Source: Coriolopsis trogii
Lineage: Eukaryota; Basidiomycota; Agaricomycetes; Polyporales; Polyporaceae
Assembly: GCA_020543525.1 (NCBI GenBank)
Contig: JAHYIO010000033.1
Coordinates: 1,798,001-1,862,000, forward strand
Direction: 5' to 3'
DNA length: 64,000 nt
In this document: piece after piece, positions 1 to 9,890 of the stretch
Layout: each line of letters begins with the position of its first letter
Numbering within the stretch: position 1 is the stretch's first letter
Notes under the pieces: generated by a model
What the model saw: only the letters and a program-made list of their open reading frames with translations
Databases searched by the model: none
What the model was told of the DNA's origin: nothing
Translations under genes and position numbers: made by a program

Positions 1-903
1 GATCCTACTACACGGAGAAGCAGCCAGCAACGGGCGAGTCGCCATCCCTCTTCCCATCGTAGCCAGTCACCCGAACGCGCGGCTTCTCCGGGGGCCCTGA
101 GTGGAGTGAGCAGCCCCCGGTTCCGTAGCGCACAGCAGAGTCCTCTGGTGGTCACGCCTCTTCCGGCGAGCGACTACGCCAAGATGGACTCGCCCATCCG
201 GCTCGCGCCCCAAGACGACACGTTCAGTGCGCACGTCACGCGTGTCAACAACTTCTTTCATGAACTGAAGAACCTCCCCTGGACGTCGGAGCGCGTCGCG
301 CTTGACTACGAGCCCGCGCGCTCGTCCCGGGCGCACATCGGCAAGGCGAAGCCCAAGGGCTCGTGGTACTCGATCCGGGGCCACCAGGAGATCGACCTGC
401 TCGCGCCCGGGCCCAACTCTGCGCGGCAGGCGACTATCCAGCTGCGGAGCGAGGGCGGGGGCACGCCGAGTGTGCGCTCCGCTGCGGCCTCGCGGCACCA
501 GCCTGACGGGCGCACGCCGGCGAGCTACATGACCTCTCCTGGGGGTCTGGTGCCGTCTCCGGGGGCGTCCTCGCACGGTCAGGGCCAGCACGCGATCTCG
601 TACAGCTACTACTTTGCGCCCCCACAGCCACTGTACGTGTACCAGTCGCCGATGACCACGCCGATGGTGCACCCGGGAGGCACGTCGTCTTCGTCCTCGT
701 CTCGATCGGCAATGTCGCCGCCAGAGGCGCACCAGGCTGTGCCTGTGTATATGATGGCTGGGCCGCCGCCTGGCCTGATACCGACCCACCCTCCTGCTAT
801 ACATGCTGCACAGCATAACCAGGCTGCGAGGGCTGCGTCGCCGCCGGGCTCTGTGGTTCCGCCTCGCCAGCCGTCTCGCCATTCGGGGACGAACTCGCAC
901 TGA
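1..903 (+). CDS. Conserved-looking protein of unknown function, 5' partial
   Basis: The reading frame is open from base 1, so the gene starts to the left of the window; the stop is TGA at 901-903. About 300 residues are visible. The N-terminal part is rich in Ser, Arg and Gln. It is followed by a compact, probably folded stretch around 'FFHELKNLPW' and 'KGSWYSIRGHQEIDLL', and then a long low-complexity tail rich in Pro, Ser, Gly and Tyr. No catalytic motif or known domain was recognised. The GTG codon at 106 is not a real start, because the frame continues upstream of it. Ser/Pro-rich tails of this kind are common in Agaricomycete regulatory proteins, but no function can be assigned. I see no splice need within this exon. 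Confidence 0.7.
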   Translation, partial: DPTTRRSSQQRASRHPSSHRSQSPERAASPGALSGVSSPRFRSAQQSPLVVTPLPASDYAKMDSPIRLAPQDDTFSAHVTRVNNFFHELKNLPWTSERVALDYEPARSSRAHIGKAKPKGSWYSIRGHQEIDLLAPGPNSARQATIQLRSEGGGTPSVRSAAASRHQPDGRTPASYMTSPGGLVPSPGASSHGQGQHAISYSYYFAPPQPLYVYQSPMTTPMVHPGGTSSSSSSRSAMSPPEAHQAVPVYMMAGPPPGLIPTHPPAIHAAQHNQAARAASPPGSVVPPRQPSRHSGTNSH

Positions 904-1193
904 TTGCGTGTGCAGATCGTTCGTATCGTCTGATCTGCGTTGTGATCTCATGAGGACTTGTGTATATTATATGTGCTAGTAGTGTTGACGTGTTCAGTTA
1001 TGCTCTCACTGTGAAGGTCGTCAGTGTGCCATTGCATTTTGGCCCGAGCCGGCGTTTCGTTGTCGCGGTCGACGGGGCTTCGTGGAGGTTGACGACAGTC
1101 TGTATTGGAACTTGTGGAGAATATAGCTCATACCCCTCGTAGTGTGCTCCCATCAGCAGCACCTCCCTTCCCTCGTCTCTAGTTTCGCCCGCC

Positions 1194-2375
1194 ATGTCCG
1201 CCCAGCCACTGTTGAGCAACTTCAAGACGACGGACTTCTGGTTCGCGGACGGGAACATCATCCTGCTCGTGGAAGACGTCGCGTTCAAGGTCCACCAGGG
1301 ACAGCTCGTGCGCCACTCGGACATCTTTCGCGATATGTTTTCTCTTCCTCAGTCGACGCCGGACACGCTCGACGGCTACCCATGGGTGCAGCTCCACGAC
1401 GACCCCTCCGACATGCTCCACCTCCTGCGCGCGCTCTATGACGGCCTGTACGTGCTCGTCCTCTTTCGGGGTGGCTGACATCTACATCGCTGACGCTGTG
1501 CCCCGCTCCACTTCAGATACTTCACATCGCCCTCTGCGGGCGACTTCTGCGCGGTGTCCGCCGTCCTCCGTCTGTCGTCAAAATACATGATCGACCACCT
1601 CCGCCAGCGGTGCATCGTCCGACTCGAGGCCGACTGGCCCTCGACACTCGCCGGCTGGGACAGGCGCGAGCAGCAAGCCACCGTCGACACCCGCTACAAC
1701 CCACGCGAGGCCTATCCACATCCGGTGCTCGTCATCCAGCTCGCGCTCGAGCTGCAGCTCGAGCACTTCCTTCCCTCGGCCTTTTACGACCTCTCTCGGT
1801 ACGGCCCGCGCAAGATCGCCGCGGGGGCGTCGACCATCCCCGCGCTCCTCCACTCGCGGCAGCGCGCCCAGGCCGTGCGGGACCCGGTGAATCCGGACGC
1901 GCTCGTCGTGCGGCTGGCGGACCTCGACCTTCACGCCGTGCTGCGCGGGCGGGAGGAGGGGCAGCAGTTCCTGGCGCGGTTCATCGAGAAGGAGCTCTCC
2001 GGGCGGACGATCTCCGCGAACTGCGCGAACCGGCACCACGCGGCGGGCCACCACTGCCGGGAGTCGTTCTACTTCATCATGCTGAACCTGCTCCGGGCGG
2101 TGAGCGGGATCGCGACGGGGCGGGACGCGGACCCGTTGTTCTCGCTGCTGCAGGCGGTCGAGATGCTGTCCAGGACGGACTTTTCGGACGGGACGAGGCA
2201 GTGCGGGTTGAGGATCTGCGCGTCGTGCAAGGAGGACTTTTCGCTCGCTGCGGGGAAGGCGAGGAAGGAGGTCTGGGAGATGCTCCCTGGCTGGTTTGGG
2301 CTGCAGGTGCAGGCGGAGAAGCATGTCGTGCCTGTGGCGGTCGAGGTGCCCGTCGGTGAGGTCGTTGGGGCTTGA
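1194..2375 (+). CDS. BTB/POZ domain protein, two exons
   Basis: Exons are 1194-1447 and 1517-2375, separated by a 69-bp intron (GTACGT...TTCAG), giving 370 aa. The start ATG sits in a good fungal context (CGCCATGTC). The N-terminal 100 residues look like the BTB fold of the large Agaricomycete family: 'FWFADGNIIL' is followed by 'FKVHQGQLVRHSDIFRDMF', and after the intron 'VLRLSSKYMIDHLR'. The rest is the usual alpha-helical C-terminal part with a pair 'CASC' near the end. BTB proteins often act as Cullin-3 adaptors or dimeric regulators, but in fungi most members of this expanded family are uncharacterised; the partner is unknown. The gene is on the same strand as the thiolase 475 bp downstream. 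Confidence 0.85.
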
Positions 2376-2757
2376 GTGCTCGTTTGGTCTTTTCTTTCTC
2401 TTCCCCGGGGTTCTTGCTTGTGCTATTGCGACCATGCTCTCGCACTGCTGCTACGGTCTTTGCCCTCGCATCATCTGTACTACCACCACTCGCAAATCGT
2501 CCATGTGCATCGGACCCTGCATGCTATGTATCGTATAGTATTACATTATCTACTTTCCAGTTCACGTCAATGCACTAGCTCCGGTCTACTCAAACACGCG
2601 GATCCGGGGACGAGTGTGATATTTTCGATCTGGAGACGGACAGTGCGGGGTCGGGCGCTCGTGGCGGGAGGGGGTGCGGGGTAGCAAATCACATGGGCCG
2701 GGCTGATGCAGGGACCGACCGCTCACATCATCCCCGAACGAGGCACCGTCGGTCTCC

Positions 2758-2764
2758 TTTAAAT
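2758..2764 (+). promoter_or_regulatory. Possible TATA-like element of the thiolase gene
   Basis: TTTAAAT lies about 90 bp before the thiolase ATG and is followed by a pyrimidine-rich tract that runs to the start codon. This is a typical fungal core-promoter arrangement. The rest of the 2376-2850 intergenic stretch shows no gene. Confidence 0.4.
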
Positions 2765-2850
2765 CCTCTCCCGGTCCCCTTCGCTGTCTGCTCTACTTTC
2801 CCCCTCTTCGCCCCCGTTTCACGGCCACCACCCCAGCTACTGCGCTCGTC

Positions 2851-4378
2851 ATGTCCTCCATCAGCCAGAGCATCAAGAATTTTGCCGGTGTCTCGCCCAA
2901 GGCGAAGGCGCTGTCGCAGAACGACAATGACGTCGTCATCGTCGCTGCCGTTCGGTCTGCAATCACCAAGGTGCGTGTCTCGTTCTACACTCTGTAGACA
3001 CGACAGGATGGCGCGTATGTGTGGGGGTGATAACGGTCGAAGCTGACACGTTCCATGCGCAGGCGAAGAAGGGTGGTTTCAAGGACACTCGTCCAGAAGA
3101 GATCCTCTCGGGCGTGCTCAGCGCCGTCGTGAAGAAGGCCAACGTCAACCCCGCTCTCCTCGGTGACATCACCGTCGGTAACGTCCTCCCCGCGGGCGGA
3201 GGCGCGTCTGCAGCGCGCATGGCCGCCCTCCACGCTGGTATCCCCAACACCGTCCCCATCAGCACCACCAACAGGCAGTGCGCGTCCGGCCTCCAGGCCG
3301 TGAACATCATCGCGAGCGAGATCAGCACGGGCCAGATCGACATTGGTATCGGTGCGTGTGTAGTGTCCCTCGTTGTATGCGTATGTCTGCTCACACAGGG
3401 TTGAACGCTCACAGGTGCTGGGGTCGAGTCCATGACTTTCGGCTATGGCGGCGGTGCGATGCCCGATGGGTTCTCCGAGGCCGTGCTCTCGTGCCAGGAG
3501 GCCGAGGACTGCCTGATTCCCATGGGCATCACGTCCGAGAACGTTGCGAAGGAGTACAACATCTCGCGCCAGACGCAGGACGAGTTCGCGGCCAAGTCGT
3601 TCCAGAAGGCGGCCGCGGCGCAGAAGGCGGGCAAGTTCAAGGACGAGATCGTGCCGCTGAAAGTCAAGATCGTCGACCCGAAGACGGAGCAGGAGTCGAC
3701 GATCGTCGTGGACCGCGATGACGGCGTCCGGGACGGTGTGACGGCTGAGTCGCTTGCGAAGCTCAAGCCCGCGTTCGCCAAGGACGGCTCTACGCATGCA
3801 GGTGGGTTGCAGAATATCCGGCGGCATGCTCCTGGCAGCGAGTCTCACAGCTCGCATTCATCGCAGGTAACGCGTCGCAGGTCTCTGATGGTGCTGCCGC
3901 TGTCGTCCTCGCCCGCCGGTCAGTAGCGAAGAAGCTCGGCCTCCCCATCGTCGGCAAGTTCGTCGCTGCGTCCGCGATTGGCGTCCCCCCACGTATCATG
4001 GGTGTCGGTCCTGCATACGCTATCCCCAAGGTTTTGGAGCAGACCGGCCTGACGAAGGATGAGATCGACTTTTACGAGATCAACGAGGCGTTCGCGAGCC
4101 AGGCCGTCTTCTCCGTCCAACATCTTGGCATCCCGTTCGAAAAGGTCAACATCAACGGTGGTGCCATCGCCATCGGCCACCCACTCGGTTGCAGTACGTG
4201 TCCTAGCTCCATCGTGTGTTGTGGGAGGATGAGATGCTGACGGCTATATGCAGCGGGTGCGCGGCAAGTCGCGACTGGGCTCAACATCGCGAAGCAGACG
4301 AGTTCAAAGATCTTTTGCACGAGCATGTGTATCGGTTCAGGGATGGGTATGGCGGCGATCTTCGTGAGCGAGCAGTGA
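2851..4378 (+). CDS. 3-ketoacyl-CoA thiolase (acetyl-CoA C-acyltransferase), peroxisomal type
   Basis: Five exons: 2851-2970, 3063-3351, 3415-3801, 3867-4193 and 4254-4378, together 415 aa, the usual length of fungal POT1/FOX3 thiolases. The enzyme performs the last step of fatty-acid beta-oxidation, cleaving 3-ketoacyl-CoA with CoA. All catalytic blocks are present: nucleophile Cys113 in 'TTNRQCASGLQAV', 'INEAFAS', His370 in 'GGAIAIGHPLGCTGAR' and the second Cys, Cys400, in 'CIGSGMGMAAIF'. The N-terminus 'MSSISQSIKN' resembles the yeast Pot1 start, but the PTS2 consensus (R/K-L/V/I-x5-H/Q-L/A) is not intact. The C-terminus (IFVSEQ) is not a PTS1. So the catalytic assignment is firm, while the import route is unclear. 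The first intron (92 bp) is the longest; the others are 60-65 bp. Confidence 0.95.
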
Positions 4379-4839
4379 TTGCGTATTGTTTTCACCAGTG
4401 TATCTCTACTACTACTTATACGGATATCTCCTCAAAACTGTGCATACGCTCTATTCGCGCCCTCGCGTCGGAGTGCATTGTCCCTACTGGTGATCACGCG
4501 ATCACGCATATCATCGATATCCATTGGTTTAGGTCGATAGGAGGGACGCAAGCCGCGGTCGCGCTTGTCCCCTGACTCTTACAAACTGCGAAGACGAGCT
4601 TCCCAGACAGGTGAAGCCTAGGCGAGACAGAGGTATCTCTGCAGGAAGAAACGCCTCCTGGGCTGCCGCCGCCTCTCCTCGACCAACTCTCCCGACAAGA
4701 GTGAACACCAAGCTGTAACTCCAGTTCCTTGACTGCAATGAACGGCGAGGCATACTAGCCGTTCCTCGCTTGGACTTATCAGTGTATGCGCGGTGGCATG
4801 AAAGAGGGAGTCAGCGGGACGAAGCTTGTTTCCATACAC
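4379..4839. other. Intergenic, no gene seen
   Basis: This is the 3' flank of the thiolase and of the decayed minus-strand hydrolase. Minus-strand frames near the right end may hold further unrecognisable remnants of the hydrolase C-terminus. Nothing else is supported. Confidence 0.5.
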
Positions 4840-6215
4840 GGACTCCTGCATTGATTGCGTCGATCGTGATCCTGCTGTCTTTGTTTTTCTGACGGGACAC
4901 TCAACAGCCTTTCACCCGGTCGCTGATGCATTCCTGCTTGAACGCAGCGAAGGAGGCACCGGCCCAGTGGATCTGGTCGCTCCATGTCTGTTCGGACCTT
5001 GTTAGGTCTGGATACACATGTGAGTAGAATAGCAGACCTTGATTGGGTTGCATTGTGCGTACAGGTCAGGGTCCGTTGGGCTGTATAACACGATCCGACC
5101 TGCGGGTTGTAGGCAAGATCTCAGAATGGTCCTCAGTTCGGAGCGTAACGACGCACTTCCGGGGCCACTGTGAAAGACAAGTAAGTGTTACCCAATCACA
5201 AGACTCTTGACGTCGTAAGAACTGACCACTGACTCTGGTGGACATGAGTTCCGATTGAACTCGCGTGCCCGATGCCCCAAAGATGGATTGGTGGCCAAAC
5301 GCGTCAACCATGGTAACTAGATCGTGAGCGGTGGCCGCGGTTCCTATGTACTGTAGTATGGACGTGTCGGCTTTAGATGGACAGTACTCGACCACCTCTT
5401 GCACCTGAAGCCAGCAGAATATGTCTTGGTCGTCCTGTTGCCTCGTGTAGTGTGGCTCGACGTCATAAGTCGGCCCGAAATCGAAATCGTGAGCCGCTTG
5501 CGCTCCACGAAACAGTGAACTGGTCCTGGTCTGATACACAAGAACGATCATCAATAGGTCCATTATATGCGCGAATTGAAAAAACAAACATGTTCATATC
5601 TTCGCCATGATATTGAGCCCTTCTCAGACCACGATGTCATTTTCGTCGTGGGTCCCGGTATGCAGCGTTTGGCCAGACGTGTATAGCCATTCGACTGGAT
5701 TCATCGTAACAGGAAACCATTCGTCACAGGATAAGTACGCCCTGGCACGCGGGTTCCAACCTCAATACAACCGTACCTGGAAGCCCTTGCGTACAGAAAT
5801 CGACGCTGCAGGCATTCTTGTATAGAAGATTCGACCGTTGCTAGCAGTCGGATTGTGATAGTCCAGCGGTACCACGAGAAGCCCACATTGGTAGTGGTCA
5901 AATGGGAATGTGCTCCGACACGACACGGGAATGCCTCGACGCCTCACGATGAGAATCTGAGCAGGTGTATGCGGAAACGTCGTTGACGAAGAATCAGATA
6001 GCTAATACAGTGCGGAGGACACTGCTTGCGCAATGTGGTGGAGGAGGGAGGAGAGGGGAGCAGAGAGAATAATGTTCATAAATATAAGTTGCGATTGAGT
6101 CACGGGAAAGTCGTGACGTAATTGCACGGGATTTGTGACAGGACGCGTTTTTCCACTTGAGCTGCGGTGAATCGTCGGACACAGTAACGGCTGACCACTT
6201 CCTCTTCGCACACAC
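4840..6215 (-). pseudogene. Decayed alpha/beta hydrolase (TAP-like, tripeptidyl aminopeptidase-like)
   Basis: Fragments of one protein follow each other in the right order on the minus strand but in different frames. 'KWSAVTVSDDSPQLKW' (about 6150-6200) matches the family's N-terminal W-S-x-[IV]-x-P-S...W block. 'CGLLVVPLDYHNP' (about 5850-5900) matches the C-(AG)-x-L-x-VPLDY-x-NP block. 'GWNPRARA' (about 5745) matches the D-P-R-G block. 'YIGTAATAHDLVTMVDAFG' (about 5300-5350) matches the YIGTAATVRDMVAL block. 'WAGASFAAFKQECI' (about 4940) matches the family's 'F..C...G...C' block. Frameshifts, an in-frame TGA after 'KGC', and loss of both the NPGGPGGSG oxyanion loop and the GxSxG nucleophile elbow show that no active enzyme can be made. 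Intact members are secreted peptidases or esterases. The relic lies next to the tandem esterases. Confidence 0.75.
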
Positions 6216-6410
6216 GCACCTTCCACGGAAATGATGGTCATGCGCGACGCCATGAAGGCCGTAAGGCGGAGTTGCTGACGCGCCATCAGAGCTCGCTGGT
6301 GTTCAGTATCATTATGCTTCCGGGCCTTCTACGGATACCCGGAGTGGCGAGACTCGCGGTCAGATGATAGACTCACGCGCGCACAGGGCAGAAATAGGTC
6401 GCGCACATCC

Positions 6411-6417
6411 TATATAG
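6411..6417 (+). promoter_or_regulatory. TATA box of esterase copy A
   Basis: TATATAG lies 70 bp upstream of the ATG at 6487. Spacing agrees with the TATA box of copy C. Confidence 0.5.
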
Positions 6418-6486
6418 TCCGTGCCAGCGAGCACATCAAGCATCGCACCTCGCATCGTCCCCCAATCCGAGTACGAAGCCACAGAA

Positions 6487-7667
6487 ATGTTCCTCAGGTT
6501 GTTGTCCGCAATACTTCTCTCGAGCGTCGCAATCGCCGCCGGCCCTTTCCCCGGGCAAATCAAAAACCTCGTCACCTTTGGAGACTCCTACACGGATGTT
6601 GTGAGTCCAGCCTTGACATACGAGATCAAGAATGAGGCTTACTGTTGGCCACCCAGGACGGACATGCAGACGGTGGAATCATGTGGCCCGTCTTCGCTGC
6701 AAAGGACGGCCATTTCAACCTCTTCCCATTCGCCAAGTCGGGCGCAACTTGTTCGAATAACTTGACTTCGCGCCCCTTCCCGTCCGTGTTCGAGAGCCAG
6801 CTTCCGACCTTCTTTGCGCAGAGGGCGAATGGCTCGCTCAAACTCAATCCCACAGAAACTGTCTACACGCTCTGGATCGGCACAAACGACGTTGGGGTGA
6901 GTGCGCTGCTCACCGGTGGCCAGGCTCCGGGAGTCACGATCGTGGACACGGTGTCATGCGCTGTGAACTGGGTGAAGGTCTTGTACGAGTCTGGCGCGAG
7001 GAACTTCATATTCCAAAATGTGAGTATCCATGTGGCTACCCGACGAGCCATGTATGATTGCGTCCTCACCCATAACCCAGATGATTCCGCTCGAGACCAC
7101 TCCCCTTTATTCCGCCACCTCGTGGCCGAACCGATACTGGACCTTCGAGAGAAACACGACCGAATGGAGCGTCTTCATGCGAGAATTGACCACGTCCGGT
7201 AACGCGATTGCGAAGCTTATGCTAGAAGCATTGGCTCCGAAGCTGCATGGGGCGCATATCGGTGAGTGAAGGTGGACGTGCCACAAGGGTTGACCACTTA
7301 CTTATACTCGCTCAGGCTTGTTCGACTCACACTCCCTGTTCGCCGACATGTTCGCCCGCCCACAGCTCTACCTGAACGGCACTGCGCCTCTGAACGTGAC
7401 AGGAGCGGTGCATGCGTGCGTCTTCCAGCAGGGCGAAAGCTCGAGCGATCCCGGTGTCTGCACGGACGCGCAAGGCACAGACCAGGATAGCTTCTTATGG
7501 TGCGTTGACCCAGTCTTCTCGTGTCGTCCAGGAAAGTTGAATCCGGTCATTGTATCTGCAGGTTTGATGAGCTGCATCCGTCTGTACAGGCAGAGCGAGT
7601 GGTTGCGAAGTCGATCTCCGACACAATCCATAGGAGGTCGGAGAAATGGATTACCTGGTTGTCATGA
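6487..7667 (+). CDS. Secreted GDSL/SGNH esterase, CE16-like, tandem copy A
   Basis: Five exons (6487-6600, 6657-7019, 7081-7261, 7316-7499, 7562-7667) encode 315 aa. Residues 1-18 form a signal peptide (Leu/Ser-rich core ending AIAA). The SGNH blocks are intact: GDS with Ser34 in 'TFGDSYTDV', Gly67 in 'AKSGATCSNN', Asn115 in 'LWIGTNDVG', and Asp283/His286 in 'WFDELHPS'. These features fit fungal carbohydrate esterase family 16 acetylesterases, which remove acetyl groups from xylan- or mannan-derived oligosaccharides outside the cell; the exact substrate is inferred, not shown. N-glycosylation sequons occur (NLT, NGS, NTT, NGT, NVT). Copies B and C follow head-to-tail. Intron positions and phases match exactly in all three genes. 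Confidence 0.92.
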
Positions 7668-8404
7668 GCTACGTACAATAAAGCTCTTCTGTGTCGCTAC
7701 TCCACAGTACACCACCGCTCTCCCGGCTGATAAATGCACGCACCATACATAGACTATCTGTGCTGTCCCTCTCTCACATGATCGACATAGGCAGGTAGAA
7801 AGCTGTAACAAAATCCGTCGTATCAACAACGACGCAACTAGGCATTTAAACACAACAACTGTCGCATCGTAGCCACTAGCTGAGCAACAAAATACAGCGA
7901 GCTTCCTAACACTCCCTGGGTGCATTTTCTGCATTGGGTACAGTCCTCGTAAGGCCAGCACCGACCGTAGTCAAACGTCCGCTTAATCAAGCCAGCTCAG
8001 ATCTTAGAGCTTGCACTCTTGTTGCTTTTTTGCTCGATTAGCCCGGTACTTTTTGCGCCTATCATAGGGCGTAACTTACCATCGACTTGCTCACCTTAAC
8101 ACACTCGCCCTCAGGCTTAGTGCCCCGGACCATGCAAGCCAATGGATATTATCCTGCAACTTACTGAGTTACGAGTGGGAGCCTATGTTCGTAAATCACC
8201 TCGCCGATCGGTAATGGGTCTGATCACTTGAAGTTAGGATGTCTTGAGGCGTCGGACATTGACAACTTCTTTACGAGAGTCGCAGTCGAGTGAGGCCGTA
8301 GTACGCGCTTGCATCGCTGAATGGAAGGGCCGCATCATATGTAATCAACATGTGCCGACACATCCAACACCGCGCCTCGTTTCAAACCTTCCCGAAGGCC
8401 CAGG
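7668..8404. other. Spacer between esterase copies A and B
   Basis: There is no convincing reading frame. The stretch holds the 3' end of copy A and the promoter of copy B. The expected TATA position of copy B (about 65-70 bp before its ATG) reads CATATGTA, which is weaker than the boxes of copies A and C. Confidence 0.6.
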
Positions 8405-9572
8405 ATGTTACTCCGATCGCTCCCCATCGCGCTGCTCTCGAGTATCGCGCTCGCTGTTGGCCCTTATCCTGGTCAAATCAGGAACCTCGTAACATTCGGC
8501 GACTCATACACGGATGTCGTGAGTCGCGTTTGCTATGCTTGCTTGCGGTCCGCACGAGAGGCTCAGCAAGTGCTTGATAGGATGCACATTACGACGGTGG
8601 CATCGTGTGGCCTGTTTTCGCTGCCGAGGATGGTCACTTCAAGCTCTTCTCGTTCGCCAAGGCTGGTGCGACGTGCTCCAACAACCTGACGTCGCGTCCC
8701 TTCCCGTCGCTCTTTGAGGGTCAGCTCCCGACCTACTTTGCGGAGAAGGCGAATGGCTCGCTCGAGCTGAACTCTGCCGAGACGATGTATACGCTTTGGA
8801 TCGGGACAAACGACGTCGGGGTCAGCGCGCTCCTCACCGGCAGCCATGCTCCTGGGGTCACGATTGTGGACACCGTAGCGTGTGCGGTGAACTGGGTCAA
8901 AGTGCTCTACGACTCCGGCGCGAGAAACTTCATCTTCCAGAACGTGAGCTTCGGGGCAGCTTGCCGGGTATCGCTCGTCGACTCACCTGTGCCACAGATG
9001 ATCCCTCTCGAGACCACCCCGCTGTATGCGCCTGGATCCTATCCGAACCGGTACTGGATGCTGCAGCGTAACACGACCGAATGGAGCGTGTTCATGCGGG
9101 AGTTGACGGCATCCGGGAATGCGATCGCTAAACTCATGCTTCAGGCTCTCGCCCCTACACTGCCCGGGGCACACATCGGTAAGGGCGAAGCGACGGTCTG
9201 AAGTGATTCGTCACTAAAATGAACCCAGGCTTGTTCGACTCACATTCCTTATTCGCCGATATGTTCGCTCGTCCTCACCTCTATCTCAACGGCACTGCTC
9301 CTCTGAACCTGACCGGCGCCGCCCATGCGTGCGTTTTCCAAGAGGGCGAGAGCTCGTTCGATACTGGGAACTGCACGGATGCAGCGGATGCAGATAGTTA
9401 CCTTTGGTAAGTCAACGTCTCCACAATATTGTCGCTATGACTTACTCACTGTTGCGCTAGGTACGACGAGTTGCACCCATCCGTTCAGGCATGCTCAGAC
9501 CGAGTGGTCGCGAAGCTGATTTCCGACTCGATCCATAGGAAGTCAGAAAAGTGGATCACCTGGCTGTCATGA
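8405..9572 (+). CDS. Secreted GDSL/SGNH esterase, CE16-like, tandem copy B
   Basis: Five exons (8405-8518, 8581-8943, 8998-9178, 9229-9406, 9461-9572) encode 315 aa with a signal peptide ending in 'IALAVG'. Catalytic blocks match copy A: 'TFGDSYTDV', 'AKAGATCSNN', 'LWIGTNDVG' and 'WYDELHPS'. Compared with copies A and C, exon 4 is 6 nt shorter (deletion in the loop after 'CTDA') and exon 5 is 6 nt longer (insertion giving 'QACSDRVV' in place of 'QAERVV'), so the final length is unchanged. The insertion adds an extra Cys near the C-terminus. All active-site residues are kept, so the gene looks functional. Its core promoter is the weakest of the three. Confidence 0.92.
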
Positions 9573-9826
9573 GTGGACGGAGACGTCTGGAAGCATAAGC
9601 GGGGAGGGGAAGACCAAGCCGCTCCGCCCTCTACGTAGTCTACGGTCCGCGAGGATGGTCATGTCCGGACCTAGCCAGCCGTTTAACGGCATCCCGAGGG
9701 TATCTAAAGACTCATATAAATTGTGAATCCATCTCCTTTGCTTCTGCGGGCACCCGTAACGAGAGTTACGATCAGATGATGCTGACGCATAATTGCACTG
9801 GATATTGAGCACGTCGTCCATCCGCG

Positions 9827-9833
9827 TATAAAG
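9827..9833 (+). promoter_or_regulatory. TATA box of esterase copy C
   Basis: TATAAAG lies 64 bp upstream of the ATG at 9891, about the same distance as in copy A. Confidence 0.5.
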
Positions 9834-9890
9834 CCACGGGCGTGCGCCGAGCGAAACTCGACATTGCGCCTATCGAGTCCGCAACAGACG

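Noticed and set aside
106..903. Start of the first gene at 106
   Set aside because: The codon is GTG and the same frame stays open to base 1, so the gene is 5'-partial.
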